DNA from: an uncultured Caulobacterales bacterium
GTDB taxonomy: Bacteria > Pseudomonadota > Alphaproteobacteria > Caulobacterales > Caulobacteraceae
Reading direction: 5' to 3'
NCBI GenBank assembly: GCA_903858185.1
Contig: CAIOHT010000105.1
Location: 1-39,622 of the forward strand
Length of the DNA: 39,622 nt
Part shown: piece after piece, positions 32,298 through 39,622 of the stretch
Layout: every line of letters starts with the position of its first letter
Numbering within the stretch: position 1 is the first letter of the stretch
Translations under genes and position numbers: made by a program
The notes under the pieces: model-generated
The model's input: only the letters and a program-made list of their open reading frames with translations
Told to the model about the DNA's origin: nothing
The model's database searches: none

Positions 32298-33082
32298 GCC
32301 GCGTTGTCACTTCGCACAGCAATGCGACGGTCAAGGCCGTCAAGGCGCTGCACATGCGCAAGACCCGCGAGGAGACCGGCCAGTTCCTCGCCGAGGGGCT
32401 GAAGATCGTTACGGAAGCTATCGAGCTCGGCTTTACCCCGAAGATCCTGATGTTCGGCCAGGACGGCGGCGACCACCCGCTGCTGGTCAAGGCCATCGGT
32501 GCGACCGGCATGGCCGGCGGCGACGTCATCGAGGTCAATCGCGAGATCCTCGAGAAGGTCGCTCGACGCGACAATCCACAGTCGGTGCTGGCGGTGTTCG
32601 ACCAGGTCTTCACGCCGGCCGAAGCGCTGGCGCCGGGCAGCGCGAAGGTCTGGGTGGCGCTGCACAAGGTCCGCGATCCGGGCAACCTGGGCACCATCAT
32701 CCGCACGGCCGACGCGGCCGGTTGCGGCGGGGTGATCCTGGTCGGTGACTGCTGCGACCCCTATTCGGTCGAGGCCGTGCGGGCGACCATGGGCTCGATC
32801 TTCGCGGTGCCGATCGTAAAGCTGACCGAGGCCGAGTTCATCGCCTGGCGGGCCGGCTGGCCGGGGTCAGTCGTCGGCACCCTGCTGACTGCAACGGTCG
32901 ATCACCGCTCCGCTGACTACCAGCGGCCGACCCTGGTCCTGATGGGCAACGAGCAGGCCGGCCTGACACCCGAGCTGGCCGCCCTGTGCGACGTGAACGT
33001 CAAGATCCCCATGCGCGGCCGGGCCGACAGCCTGAACCTGTCGGTGGCCACAGGGATCATGATCTACGCGGCGGGTGGCTGA
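32294..33082 (+). CDS. SpoU/TrmH family RNA 2'-O-methyltransferase
   Basis: The SPOUT-fold enzyme methylates ribose in rRNA or tRNA using S-adenosylmethionine. The 262-residue product has the N-terminal substrate-binding domain (NATVKAVKALHMRKTREETG, FLAEGLKIVTEAIELG) and the SPOUT knot with VALHKVRDPGNLGTIIRTAD, VRATMGSIFAVPI, TLVLMGNEQAGLTPELA and IPMRGRADSLNLSVATGIMI. The family includes RlmB and TsnR-like enzymes; the exact target cannot be told. TTG 32294 overlaps the stop of the preceding gene (TTGA); a GTG at 32285 is possible. It ends 4 bases from the convergent amidohydrolase gene. Confidence 0.92.
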   Translation: MSRVVTSHSNATVKAVKALHMRKTREETGQFLAEGLKIVTEAIELGFTPKILMFGQDGGDHPLLVKAIGATGMAGGDVIEVNREILEKVARRDNPQSVLAVFDQVFTPAEALAPGSAKVWVALHKVRDPGNLGTIIRTADAAGCGGVILVGDCCDPYSVEAVRATMGSIFAVPIVKLTEAEFIAWRAGWPGSVVGTLLTATVDHRSADYQRPTLVLMGNEQAGLTPELAALCDVNVKIPMRGRADSLNLSVATGIMIYAAGG

Positions 33083-33086
33083 GGCC

Positions 33087-34901
33087 TCAGGCCGCAAAAA
33101 CCCGGCGGCCGCCGACCCAGGTTTCCAGCACCTGCACCGCCCCGACCTCTTCTGACGGAACCGACAGCGGATCGCGGTCCAGAACAACGAAATCGGCGAA
33201 CTTGCCGACCTCCAGCGTGCCGATCTCGTGCTCCGAGTGGCACTGCCAGGCCGCGTCGCGGGTCAGGGCGATGATCGCCTGTTCGACGCTGACACGCTCG
33301 GCCGGATTCAGCACGCCGCCCGGTTCACGCCACAGGGTCCGGTTCACCGCATTGTCGATCAGCCGCATCGGGCCCATCTCGGTGACCGTGTCGTCGGAAT
33401 GGACCGTCCAGCGGATGCCGGCCTTGCCACAGGAACCCGCGCGGCACAGCAGGTTGGCCTTCTCCGGCCCGAAGATCTCGTCGCGGAACGCCTTGCCCCA
33501 GTAGTGGACGTGGCCGATCAGGAAGCTGGGGCTGACGCCGAGCGCCGCGATCCGGGCGATCTGTTCATCGTGCAGCACCGAGCAGTGTTCGATACGGAAC
33601 CGCAGCTCGCGCGAAGCCCCGGCGGCGTAGGCGGCCTCGAAGGCGTCCAGCGCCCGGTCGATGGCCAGGTCGCCATTGGCGTGGACCGTCACCTGCCAGC
33701 CCTGCAGGGCGCGTTTGACCACGATCTCGCGCAGGGCCTCAGGCTCGACATAAGCGATACCTGTCCCGCCGACGCCGTCGAAATAGGGCTCGCGCTGCAG
33801 GCCCGTGCGACCCTGGTTGGAGCCATCAGAGACGATTTTCCAGCCCGTGGCGCGGGCCATGGCGTCGCCGTCGCCCGGCTTCAGCCCTTCCTTGTCCCAG
33901 GTCGCGTGGCCGGCCTGGATCAGCGAATAGCGCAGGCGCGCGGTCATGTGGCCCGACGCGGCGAAGGCGTGGAAGGCAGCCATCTCCCGTCGCCCCTGGA
34001 AGCCGCCCGAGGCCTGGTCGCAGAAGGTCGTGACGCCGACCCGGTTGGCCTTCTCACAGACCCGCCGGCTGGCCTCGGGGACGTCGTCGAGCGCCATCGC
34101 CGTGAGGTTGTGGCCGAGCACCGCGAAGATCGGCGTCTGACCCTGCAGCACGCCGTTCGGACGACCGTCCAGATCGCGGCCATAGGCAGCGCCGGGCGGA
34201 TCGGGGGTCTCGGCGGTGACGCCGGCGATCTCCAGCGCTCGGCTGTTGCAGTAGCCGATATGCAGGGAGGCGTTGAACAGGAACACCGGCCGGTCCGGCG
34301 CAACCTGGTCGAGCGAATGGCGCGTGATGCGATCCGCGCCGGGCTGCAGGGACGGATCGAACTGCCGGGCGACGATCCAGTCGCCCGGAGGCGCCACGGC
34401 CGACAGGGCGCCGATCCGCTCGATCACCGCGTCGGCGTCGGCGCAGGCCGTCGGGCCGACATCCGCATATCGCCCGAGGATGGCGATCGGGAAGAAGTGC
34501 ATATGGGGTTCGATGAACCCCGGAAGCACTGTCCGGCCGCCGCAATCGACGATCGCAGCGTCCTCTCCGGCCTGGGCCATGACGTCCGCGCGCGTCCCGA
34601 CGGCGACGATCCGGCCATCGCGATGGGCCAGGGCCTCGGCGAAGGAGAAGGCCGCGTCAACGGTCAGGATCCGCGCGTTGACGAGCACCCGGGTTCCAAC
34701 GGGCGCTGCGGGCGCCGGACCAAGCCGCTTCCATGCCGGCTCGCCTCCGGCGGCGGCCATATAGGGCAGCGACAGCTGGGCCAGATCCTTCAGGACGGGC
34801 GCGCAGCAGGGGCAGCCGTGCAGTCGCGGGTCCCGTGGCTGAAAGACGCGCTTCGAAAGCCTGCCCTGACCTTGCGGCCGGTCGATGATGCTGGCGGTCA
34901 A
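33087..34901 (-). CDS. Amidohydrolase family 3 protein (exoenzyme regulatory AepA/YtcJ-like)
   Basis: The protein has the metal-dependent amidohydrolase barrel, with LVNARILTVDAAFSFAEALA, the HMH metal motif in TVLPGFIEPHMHFFPI, later EHCSVLHDEQIARIAALG, TVHSDDTVTEMGPMRLIDNA and FVVLDRDPL at the end. N-terminal to the barrel is a short tail with HGCPCCAPVLKDL, seen in some relatives. I chose TTG 34901 (604 residues) because GGGAGGG lies 4 bases upstream; ATG 34937 would add 12 residues and has no ribosome-binding site. Substrate unknown. It follows hrpB on the same strand by about 70 bases. Confidence 0.87.
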   Translation of the reverse strand: MTASIIDRPQGQGRLSKRVFQPRDPRLHGCPCCAPVLKDLAQLSLPYMAAAGGEPAWKRLGPAPAAPVGTRVLVNARILTVDAAFSFAEALAHRDGRIVAVGTRADVMAQAGEDAAIVDCGGRTVLPGFIEPHMHFFPIAILGRYADVGPTACADADAVIERIGALSAVAPPGDWIVARQFDPSLQPGADRITRHSLDQVAPDRPVFLFNASLHIGYCNSRALEIAGVTAETPDPPGAAYGRDLDGRPNGVLQGQTPIFAVLGHNLTAMALDDVPEASRRVCEKANRVGVTTFCDQASGGFQGRREMAAFHAFAASGHMTARLRYSLIQAGHATWDKEGLKPGDGDAMARATGWKIVSDGSNQGRTGLQREPYFDGVGGTGIAYVEPEALREIVVKRALQGWQVTVHANGDLAIDRALDAFEAAYAAGASRELRFRIEHCSVLHDEQIARIAALGVSPSFLIGHVHYWGKAFRDEIFGPEKANLLCRAGSCGKAGIRWTVHSDDTVTEMGPMRLIDNAVNRTLWREPGGVLNPAERVSVEQAIIALTRDAAWQCHSEHEIGTLEVGKFADFVVLDRDPLSVPSEEVGAVQVLETWVGGRRVFAA

Positions 34902-34973
34902 TGATCCCTCCCGATCGAACCGGCGCACCATGACCATGGCCCGCCGCCGGCGCCAGCGACTGTTACCCCCAGA

Positions 34974-37388
34974 TCAGGTTCCGCGCGGCTTGGCCCGCGT
35001 CACCGGAGCGGCGGCGGCGGGATCCTCCGGCCAGACATGTTTGGGATAGCGGCCGCGCATGTCCTTGCGCACATCGGCCCAGGAACCCTTCCAGAAGCCG
35101 GGGATGTCCTTCGTCGTCTGGATCGGTTTGTGGCCCGGTGACAGGAGGCTGAAGGTCAGCGGCGTTCCGGCGACGGTCGGGTGAACCGACAGACCGTAGA
35201 GCTCGCCGACGCGGACCTCGACCTTCGGCCCGCCGTCAGCGGCGTAGTCGATGGCAAAGCTGTTGCCGGTCGGAGCGGTGAAGCGCAGCGGCGTCTCGGC
35301 GTCGAGCCGGCGCTGGATGTCCCATGGGACCAGTCCCCGGATGCCGTCGGCAATCTGGACTTCGGCCAGCTGGGCCAGGCTGCTCTTGCCCCTGAGCAGT
35401 GGCGCGAGCCAGTCATCAAGCCGCTGCAACAGGGTCTCGTCCGTCAACGGCTCGCCCAGAAAGGCCAGCCGGGCGCGCAACGGCCCCGCTGCGTCCATGG
35501 GCAGGGCGAGCAGCCCCCTGCGGCGGACGTCGCCGAGCAGCGCCGCCGCGATCATCGCGGGATCAGGCCGGTCAATCCGGCGGTCCTCGACGACCAGCCG
35601 GTCCAGTTTAAGCAGGCGACGGCCGCGCACCTTTCCGTCCGCCTCGACTTCAAGCCGGTCTTCGATAAGCAGCCGGTCAGCGAACGCCTCCCGCAGAGCC
35701 AGTTCGTCGAGTGGCGCAGCCAGCGAGATACGATCACGCGTCGCCCCGCCGCCGAGGTCGCCGATGGCGATCCATTTTTCCCGGGCCAGCACGTCGGTCG
35801 GCTCGACATGAGCGCCGCGCCCGGTCGCCAACTGGAACTCGCCCGTCGATCCCCGCGCCTTCGCGATCCGCTCCGGGAAGGCCTCGGCCAGCAGCAGGGC
35901 CTCGTCGAGCGGCGGCTGCTTTGGCGGAGACCCTGCCGCGCGGGCCCAACGCTCGGCCAGCTGGCGCGCGTCCTTCGCCCGCTGGCCACGGTCGCGGTCG
36001 AAGGCTTCCAGCCTGTGTGAGAGATGGGTTTCGCGACCGCCCAGTCCCCGCTCGGTCAGCAGCGCCGCGATCTTCGCCGCCAGCATCGCCTGGCCGCCGG
36101 CCGCCCCGCGCACGACCATATGCGCCAGCCTCGGCGCCAGGGGCATGGCGGCCAGCAGTTTGCCGTGGGCCGTCAGTCCGCCCTGCCCGTCCAGCGCCTG
36201 AAGCCGTTCCAGCAGCGCCCGCGCCTCGGCGAAGGCCGCACCCGGCGGTGGATCGAGGAAGGCCAGACTCGACGCATCGCGAGCCCCCCAGCGCGCGAGG
36301 TCCAGCGCGAGACCCGACAGGTCGGTCTCGAGGATCTCCGGCCGGGCGAACGGGACGAGCGCCCGGGTCTCGGCCTCGTCCCACAGCCGGTAGCAGATGC
36401 CGGGCTCGGTGCGCCCTGCCCTTCCCCGGCGCTGGTCGGCGGCCGCGCGCGAGACCCGGACAGTCTCGAGGCGGGTCAGGCCGCTCGCCGGGTCGAACCG
36501 CGGCACGCGCGCCTGGCCCGCGTCGATGACAACCCGCACGCCTTCGATGGTCAGGCTGGTCTCGGCGATTGAGGTGGCCAGCACCACCTTGCGACGCCCC
36601 GGCGGGGACGGGCTGATGGCGCGATCCTGATCGGCCGGGTCCATGGCGCCATAGAGCGGAGCGAGATCCACGTCGGTCCGCCGCATCCGCTCGGCCAGCA
36701 GGGCGCGGGTGCGAAGGATCTCGCCCTGCCCCGGCAGAAAGACGAGCAGGCTGCCGGATTCCTCCGCCAGCGCCTTCTCGACGGCGCGCGCGGCCTGTTC
36801 GTCCAGCCGTTTCGCCGGGTCACGCCCCAGGTAGCGGGTCTCGACCGGAAAGGCCCGCCCCTGGCTCTCGATCACCGGCGCATCGCCCAGCAGCCGCGCC
36901 ACAGCCGCGCCGTCGAGCGTCGCAGACATGACCAGGAGGCGCAGGTCCTCGCGCAGCAGCGACTGACTGTCCCGAGCCAGCGCCAGACCGAGGTCGGCGT
37001 CCAGGCTGCGCTCGTGAAACTCGTCGAACAGCACGGCCGCAACACCGTCGAGGCCAGGGTCGTCCTGGATCATCCGCGTGAACACGCCCTCGGTGACCAC
37101 CTCGATGCGGGTTCGCGCCGAAACCTTCGACTGCAGACGCACGCGGAAGCCGACCGTCTCACCGACCGGCTCGCCGAGCGTGGCCGCCATCCGCGTTGCC
37201 GCCGCCCGGGCCGCAAGCCGGCGCGGCTCCAGGACAATCAGTTTGCCGCCCGCAGCCCAAGGCTGATCCTTGAGGAACAAGGGGACCCGCGTGGTCTTGC
37301 CGGCGCCCGGCGGCGCGACGAGCACGGCGCAACGCTCCCCGGCCAGAACATCCCCCAGACGGGGCAGGATTTCCTCAATCGGCAGCAT
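34974..37388 (-). CDS. hrpB: ATP-dependent helicase HrpB
   Basis: HrpB is a DEAH/RHA-type RNA helicase of bacteria whose physiological role is still vague. The 804-residue protein, normal for the family, has Walker A APPGAGKTT (about 25-33), motif Ia LEPRRLAARAAATRMA, motif II DEFH at 122-125 in LFDEFHERSLDADLGL, motif III SATLDG (155-160), motif V ATSIAETSLTIEGV and motif VI QRRGRAGRTEPG, followed by the helicase-associated domain and the HrpB C-terminal domain ending with TKDIPGFWKGSWADVRKDMR and GRYPKHVWPEDP. The start is ATG 37388, in a divergent gap of 131 bases shared with the permease gene. Confidence 0.96.
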   Translation of the reverse strand: MLPIEEILPRLGDVLAGERCAVLVAPPGAGKTTRVPLFLKDQPWAAGGKLIVLEPRRLAARAAATRMAATLGEPVGETVGFRVRLQSKVSARTRIEVVTEGVFTRMIQDDPGLDGVAAVLFDEFHERSLDADLGLALARDSQSLLREDLRLLVMSATLDGAAVARLLGDAPVIESQGRAFPVETRYLGRDPAKRLDEQAARAVEKALAEESGSLLVFLPGQGEILRTRALLAERMRRTDVDLAPLYGAMDPADQDRAISPSPPGRRKVVLATSIAETSLTIEGVRVVIDAGQARVPRFDPASGLTRLETVRVSRAAADQRRGRAGRTEPGICYRLWDEAETRALVPFARPEILETDLSGLALDLARWGARDASSLAFLDPPPGAAFAEARALLERLQALDGQGGLTAHGKLLAAMPLAPRLAHMVVRGAAGGQAMLAAKIAALLTERGLGGRETHLSHRLEAFDRDRGQRAKDARQLAERWARAAGSPPKQPPLDEALLLAEAFPERIAKARGSTGEFQLATGRGAHVEPTDVLAREKWIAIGDLGGGATRDRISLAAPLDELALREAFADRLLIEDRLEVEADGKVRGRRLLKLDRLVVEDRRIDRPDPAMIAAALLGDVRRRGLLALPMDAAGPLRARLAFLGEPLTDETLLQRLDDWLAPLLRGKSSLAQLAEVQIADGIRGLVPWDIQRRLDAETPLRFTAPTGNSFAIDYAADGGPKVEVRVGELYGLSVHPTVAGTPLTFSLLSPGHKPIQTTKDIPGFWKGSWADVRKDMRGRYPKHVWPEDPAAAAPVTRAKPRGT

Positions 37389-37519
37389 GACGGGGCAGTC
37401 CTAGTGCGTCGGAACGCTCCCGTCACCGTAAGCCGTTGCGCGGGGCGGCTTTGCTGCTAACGTCCCGGACCTGTTAACTGCGCCGACGGGGGTCGTCGGC
37501 CATTGGGGGAGCGAGACGA

Positions 37520-39169
37520 ATGTCCGCAGATACCGCGAAACGCGGGAACCGGTTCTTTTTGAAGAAGTCCATCGCGAGCATCCAGAAGGAAGCCGCCAAG
37601 AGCGAACTCAAACGCACCCTGGGACCGATCAACCTCGTCAGCCTCGGCGTCGGGGCGATCATCGGCGCCGGCATCTTCGTGCTGACCGGTCAGGTGGCGT
37701 CGGCGAACGCCGGCCCTGCCATCATGCTGTCGTTCGTGGTCGCCGGCATCGCCTGCGCCCTCGCCGGCCTGTGCTACGCCGAGCTCGCCTCGACCATGCC
37801 GGTCTCCGGTTCGGCCTACACCTACGCCTACGGCACGCTTGGCGAGGTCTTCGCCTGGATCATGGGCTGGCTGCTGGTGCTGGAGTACGGCATCGCCGCC
37901 TCCACCGTGGCCGTCGGCTGGTCCGGCTATGTCGTCAGCATGCTGCACGACTTCGGGATAGCATTACCGATGATAACCGTCGGCGGTCAGGATGTGCCCC
38001 AATGGGGCACGCCGCTGATCCAGGCGGTCGCGGACGAGGCGGGCAAGGTCAGCTTCCAGATGACCGGCGGCCTCAACATCATTGCCGCCATAGGCATCGC
38101 AATGGTGAGCATCCTTCTGGTGCTCGGTGTCAGCGAATCCGCCAACGTCAACAACGTCATCGTGCTGATCAAGCTGATCGTGCTGTTCACCTTCATCGCG
38201 GTGGGCGTCAGCTACATCAACCCGGCCAACTGGCACCCCTTCATCCCGGAAGCGACCGGCCAGCCCGGCGAGTTCGGCGTCGGCGGCATCTTCCGCGGGG
38301 CGGCGATCATCTTCTTCGCCTATGTCGGCTTTGAAGCGGTTTCGACGGCGGCGGCGGAAGCCAAGAACCCCAGCAAGGACGTGCCGATCGGCATCCTTGG
38401 CGCGCTCATCCTCTGCACCCTCATCTACATGGCCGTGGCTGCGGTCATGACCGGCGTGGTCCCCTACAAGGAACTTGCCAGCCCCGCGCCGATCGCGGTC
38501 GCGATCGACCGGATGGCCCTGACATGGGCTGACGTTCCGTTCGCCGGCGTCGAAGGCGGCAAGCTCAACCTGATCAGCATGATGATCAAGGTCGGGGCGA
38601 TCACCGGCCTCAGCTCGGTGATGCTGGTTCTGGTCTACGGCCAGACCCGGATCTTCTACACCATGGCGCGAGACGGCCTTCTCCCGAAGGTGTTCGCGGC
38701 CATCCACCCGAAGTACCGCACGCCCTGGATGGGCACCATCCTGCTGGGCGTGCTGATCGCGGTGGCGGCCTCGTTCCTGCCGATCAGCCTGCTGGGCGAC
38801 CTTGTCTCGCTGGGGACTGCGGTGGCCTTCTCGATCGTCTGCCTCTCGGTGATCTACCTGCGGGTCAAGCACCCTGACCTGCCCCGGCCGTTCAAGGTGC
38901 CGGGCGGCATCGCCACGGCCGTGGCGGGCATTTTCGCCTGTCTTTTCCTGGCCTGGCAGAACTTCAAGCCGATGATCCAGCATGCGATGGACGACAACCC
39001 CCTGCCGCTGATGCTGCTCGGCGGGTATGCCGTGATCGGCGCGATCATCTACATCGCCTACGGCTTCTGGAACTCGAAGCTGGCCAAGGGCATCGACATC
39101 ACCGAGGACACCGGTCTGGAGTCTGTCGCGGACGCGTTCGGCCGCGGGGTGGATGACGTCAAGCACTGA
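37520..39169 (+). CDS. APC family amino acid permease
   Basis: This 549-residue inner-membrane transporter belongs to the amino acid-polyamine-organocation superfamily, nearest the cationic amino-acid/YfnA type. The N-terminal cytosolic stretch (KKSIASIQKEAAKSELKRTL) leads to the diagnostic LVSLGVGAIIGAGIFVLTG of the first helix, followed by about twelve to fourteen helices including SGSAYTYAYGTLGEVFAWIM, FFAYVGFEAVSTAAAEAKNP, FYTMARDGLLPKVFAAIHPK. No substrate can be inferred. GGGGGAG lies 9 bases before ATG 37520. Upstream GCTAAC (37456-37461) might be a -10 box, but no matching -35 is seen. A strong terminator follows the gene. Confidence 0.93.
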   Translation: MSADTAKRGNRFFLKKSIASIQKEAAKSELKRTLGPINLVSLGVGAIIGAGIFVLTGQVASANAGPAIMLSFVVAGIACALAGLCYAELASTMPVSGSAYTYAYGTLGEVFAWIMGWLLVLEYGIAASTVAVGWSGYVVSMLHDFGIALPMITVGGQDVPQWGTPLIQAVADEAGKVSFQMTGGLNIIAAIGIAMVSILLVLGVSESANVNNVIVLIKLIVLFTFIAVGVSYINPANWHPFIPEATGQPGEFGVGGIFRGAAIIFFAYVGFEAVSTAAAEAKNPSKDVPIGILGALILCTLIYMAVAAVMTGVVPYKELASPAPIAVAIDRMALTWADVPFAGVEGGKLNLISMMIKVGAITGLSSVMLVLVYGQTRIFYTMARDGLLPKVFAAIHPKYRTPWMGTILLGVLIAVAASFLPISLLGDLVSLGTAVAFSIVCLSVIYLRVKHPDLPRPFKVPGGIATAVAGIFACLFLAWQNFKPMIQHAMDDNPLPLMLLGGYAVIGAIIYIAYGFWNSKLAKGIDITEDTGLESVADAFGRGVDDVKH

Positions 39170-39194
39170 CCTTCAGCGCTCTGAACGACGGAAG

Positions 39195-39221
39195 GGCCCG
39201 GGAGCAATCCCGGGCCTTTTT
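39195..39221 (+). terminator. Rho-independent terminator after the permease gene
   Basis: A perfect 9-bp stem GGCCCGGGA/TCCCGGGCC (39195-39203 and 39208-39216) with tetraloop GCAA is followed by TTTTT (39217-39221). It lies 26 bases after the permease stop codon and before the next gene, so it is the clearest intrinsic terminator in the window. Confidence 0.93.
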
Positions 39222-39290
39222 CGTTCGCCGCCCCTTTATTCCGGTCGCCTGAACGCCGATCATGGCAGCGAGCCGACCGCAGGAGCCTTT

Positions 39291-39622
39291 GTGACCACAT
39301 CCCCGATCAAGGCGATCATCGCCCCGGTGACGCCGCTGCAGCAGAACTGCACGGTCGTCTGGTGCGACAAGACGAAAAAGGCCGCCGTCATCGATCCGGG
39401 TGGCGAGATCACGCGCCTGATGGCCGCCATCGCCCAGCAAGGCCTGACCGTCGAGAAGATCTGGATCACCCACGGGCATATGGATCACGCCGGCGGGACA
39501 GCGGAACTGAAGGCTCTGACGGGCGCGCCCATCGAGGGGCCCCATCCCGATGACCAGTTCTGGATCGACCAGATCCCCGAGTCCGGCGCCCGATACGGCA
39601 TCCCCGGCGCCGAGGCCTTCAC
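39291..39622 (+). CDS. Metallo-beta-lactamase-fold hydrolase, glyoxalase II-like (3' end outside window)
   Basis: The gene starts with GTG 39291, 5 bases after AGGAG, and runs off the window after 110 codons. The visible part begins MTTSPIKAIIAPVTPLQQNC and has the fold's first strands (TVVWCDKTKKAAVIDPGG) and the zinc motif WITHGHMDHAGG with H61, H63, D65 and H66, followed by the start of a substrate loop (GPHPDDQFWIDQIPE). Such small proteins of the glyoxalase II/YcbL type are thiolester hydrolases of uncertain substrate. The gene is transcribed separately from the permease because a terminator lies between. Confidence 0.88.
   Translation, partial: MTTSPIKAIIAPVTPLQQNCTVVWCDKTKKAAVIDPGGEITRLMAAIAQQGLTVEKIWITHGHMDHAGGTAELKALTGAPIEGPHPDDQFWIDQIPESGARYGIPGAEAF

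Noticed and set aside
37389-37519. GCTAACGT (37456-37463) as a -10 box for the permease gene
   Set aside because: It matches GCTANAWC only in part and there is no convincing -35 sequence at the right distance.
1-39622. CRISPR array, tRNA, rRNA, tmRNA, integrase, toxin-antitoxin or defence genes
   Set aside because: I looked for regularly spaced direct repeats, tRNA-like cloverleaf sequence, and hallmark protein motifs and found none.

Overview
The window is GC-rich chromosomal DNA that reads as a core-genome stretch of an alphaproteobacterium, most probably Caulobacteraceae (Caulobacter/Phenylobacterium/Brevundimonas type). The reasons are the conserved cluster pyrE-pdxJ-acpS-lepB-lepB-rnc-era-recO, the rpoZ-rsh (spoT) pair next to folK, the smpB-dapA pair, a leucyl-tRNA--protein transferase after motB, and several families of small palindromic repeats of the kind scattered through alphaproteobacterial chromosomes. 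I see no tRNA, rRNA, CRISPR array, transposase, phage gene or defence island. Genes are densely packed. No gene-free stretch exceeds 300 bases; the longest gaps are about 120-200 bases and most hold a palindromic repeat.

Layout. 1-2124 (+): the tail of motB, bpt and a GNAT acetyltransferase. 2121-10456 (-): HtpX-like M48 protease, lemA, a secreted serine hydrolase, parC, a 2-oxoglutarate oxygenase overlapping an M24 aminopeptidase, and recO. 10544-16636 (-): an NTF2-like exported protein and the era-rnc-lepB-lepB-acpS-pdxJ-pyrE block, many members joined by 4-base ATGA overlaps. 16831-17238 (+): a Nudix hydrolase. 17289-20541 (-): rsh, rpoZ, folK. 20554-21814 (+): an NYN-domain protein and a family 5 uracil-DNA glycosylase. 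21997-24388 (-): an SPFH protein, smpB and dapA. 24514-26622 (+): a soluble lytic transglycosylase. 26598-29803 (-): a TetR regulator leading a BtuFCD/FecBCD-type ABC importer. 29974-33082 (+): a family 2 glycosyltransferase and two RNA methyltransferases. 33087-37388 (-): an exo-type amidohydrolase and hrpB. 37520-39622 (+): an APC amino-acid permease with a strong terminator, then the start of a metallo-beta-lactamase-fold hydrolase.

How the genes work together. Most products are housekeeping: stringent response and RNA polymerase (rsh, rpoZ), ribosome maturation and rescue (era, rnc, smpB, methyltransferases), protein export (two signal peptidases), lipid, cofactor, pyrimidine and lysine/cell-wall precursor synthesis (acpS, pdxJ, folK, pyrE, dapA), DNA topology and repair (parC, recO, udg), and envelope upkeep (HtpX/LemA, slt, SPFH).

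The most unusual signal is at the rpoZ-rsh junction. The conserved N-terminus of Rsh has no ATG, GTG or TTG start, but an in-frame CTG overlaps the rpoZ stop codon and lies 7 bases after a perfect AGGAGG. Other points worth a look are a perfect 29-base inverted REP pair between rnc and era, tandem signal peptidase paralogues, the overlapping M24/2OG-oxygenase pair, a lipobox-bearing SPFH protein, and a TetR-led importer of unknown ligand. I did not find a convincing wholly new system; the region is mainly ordinary core genome.
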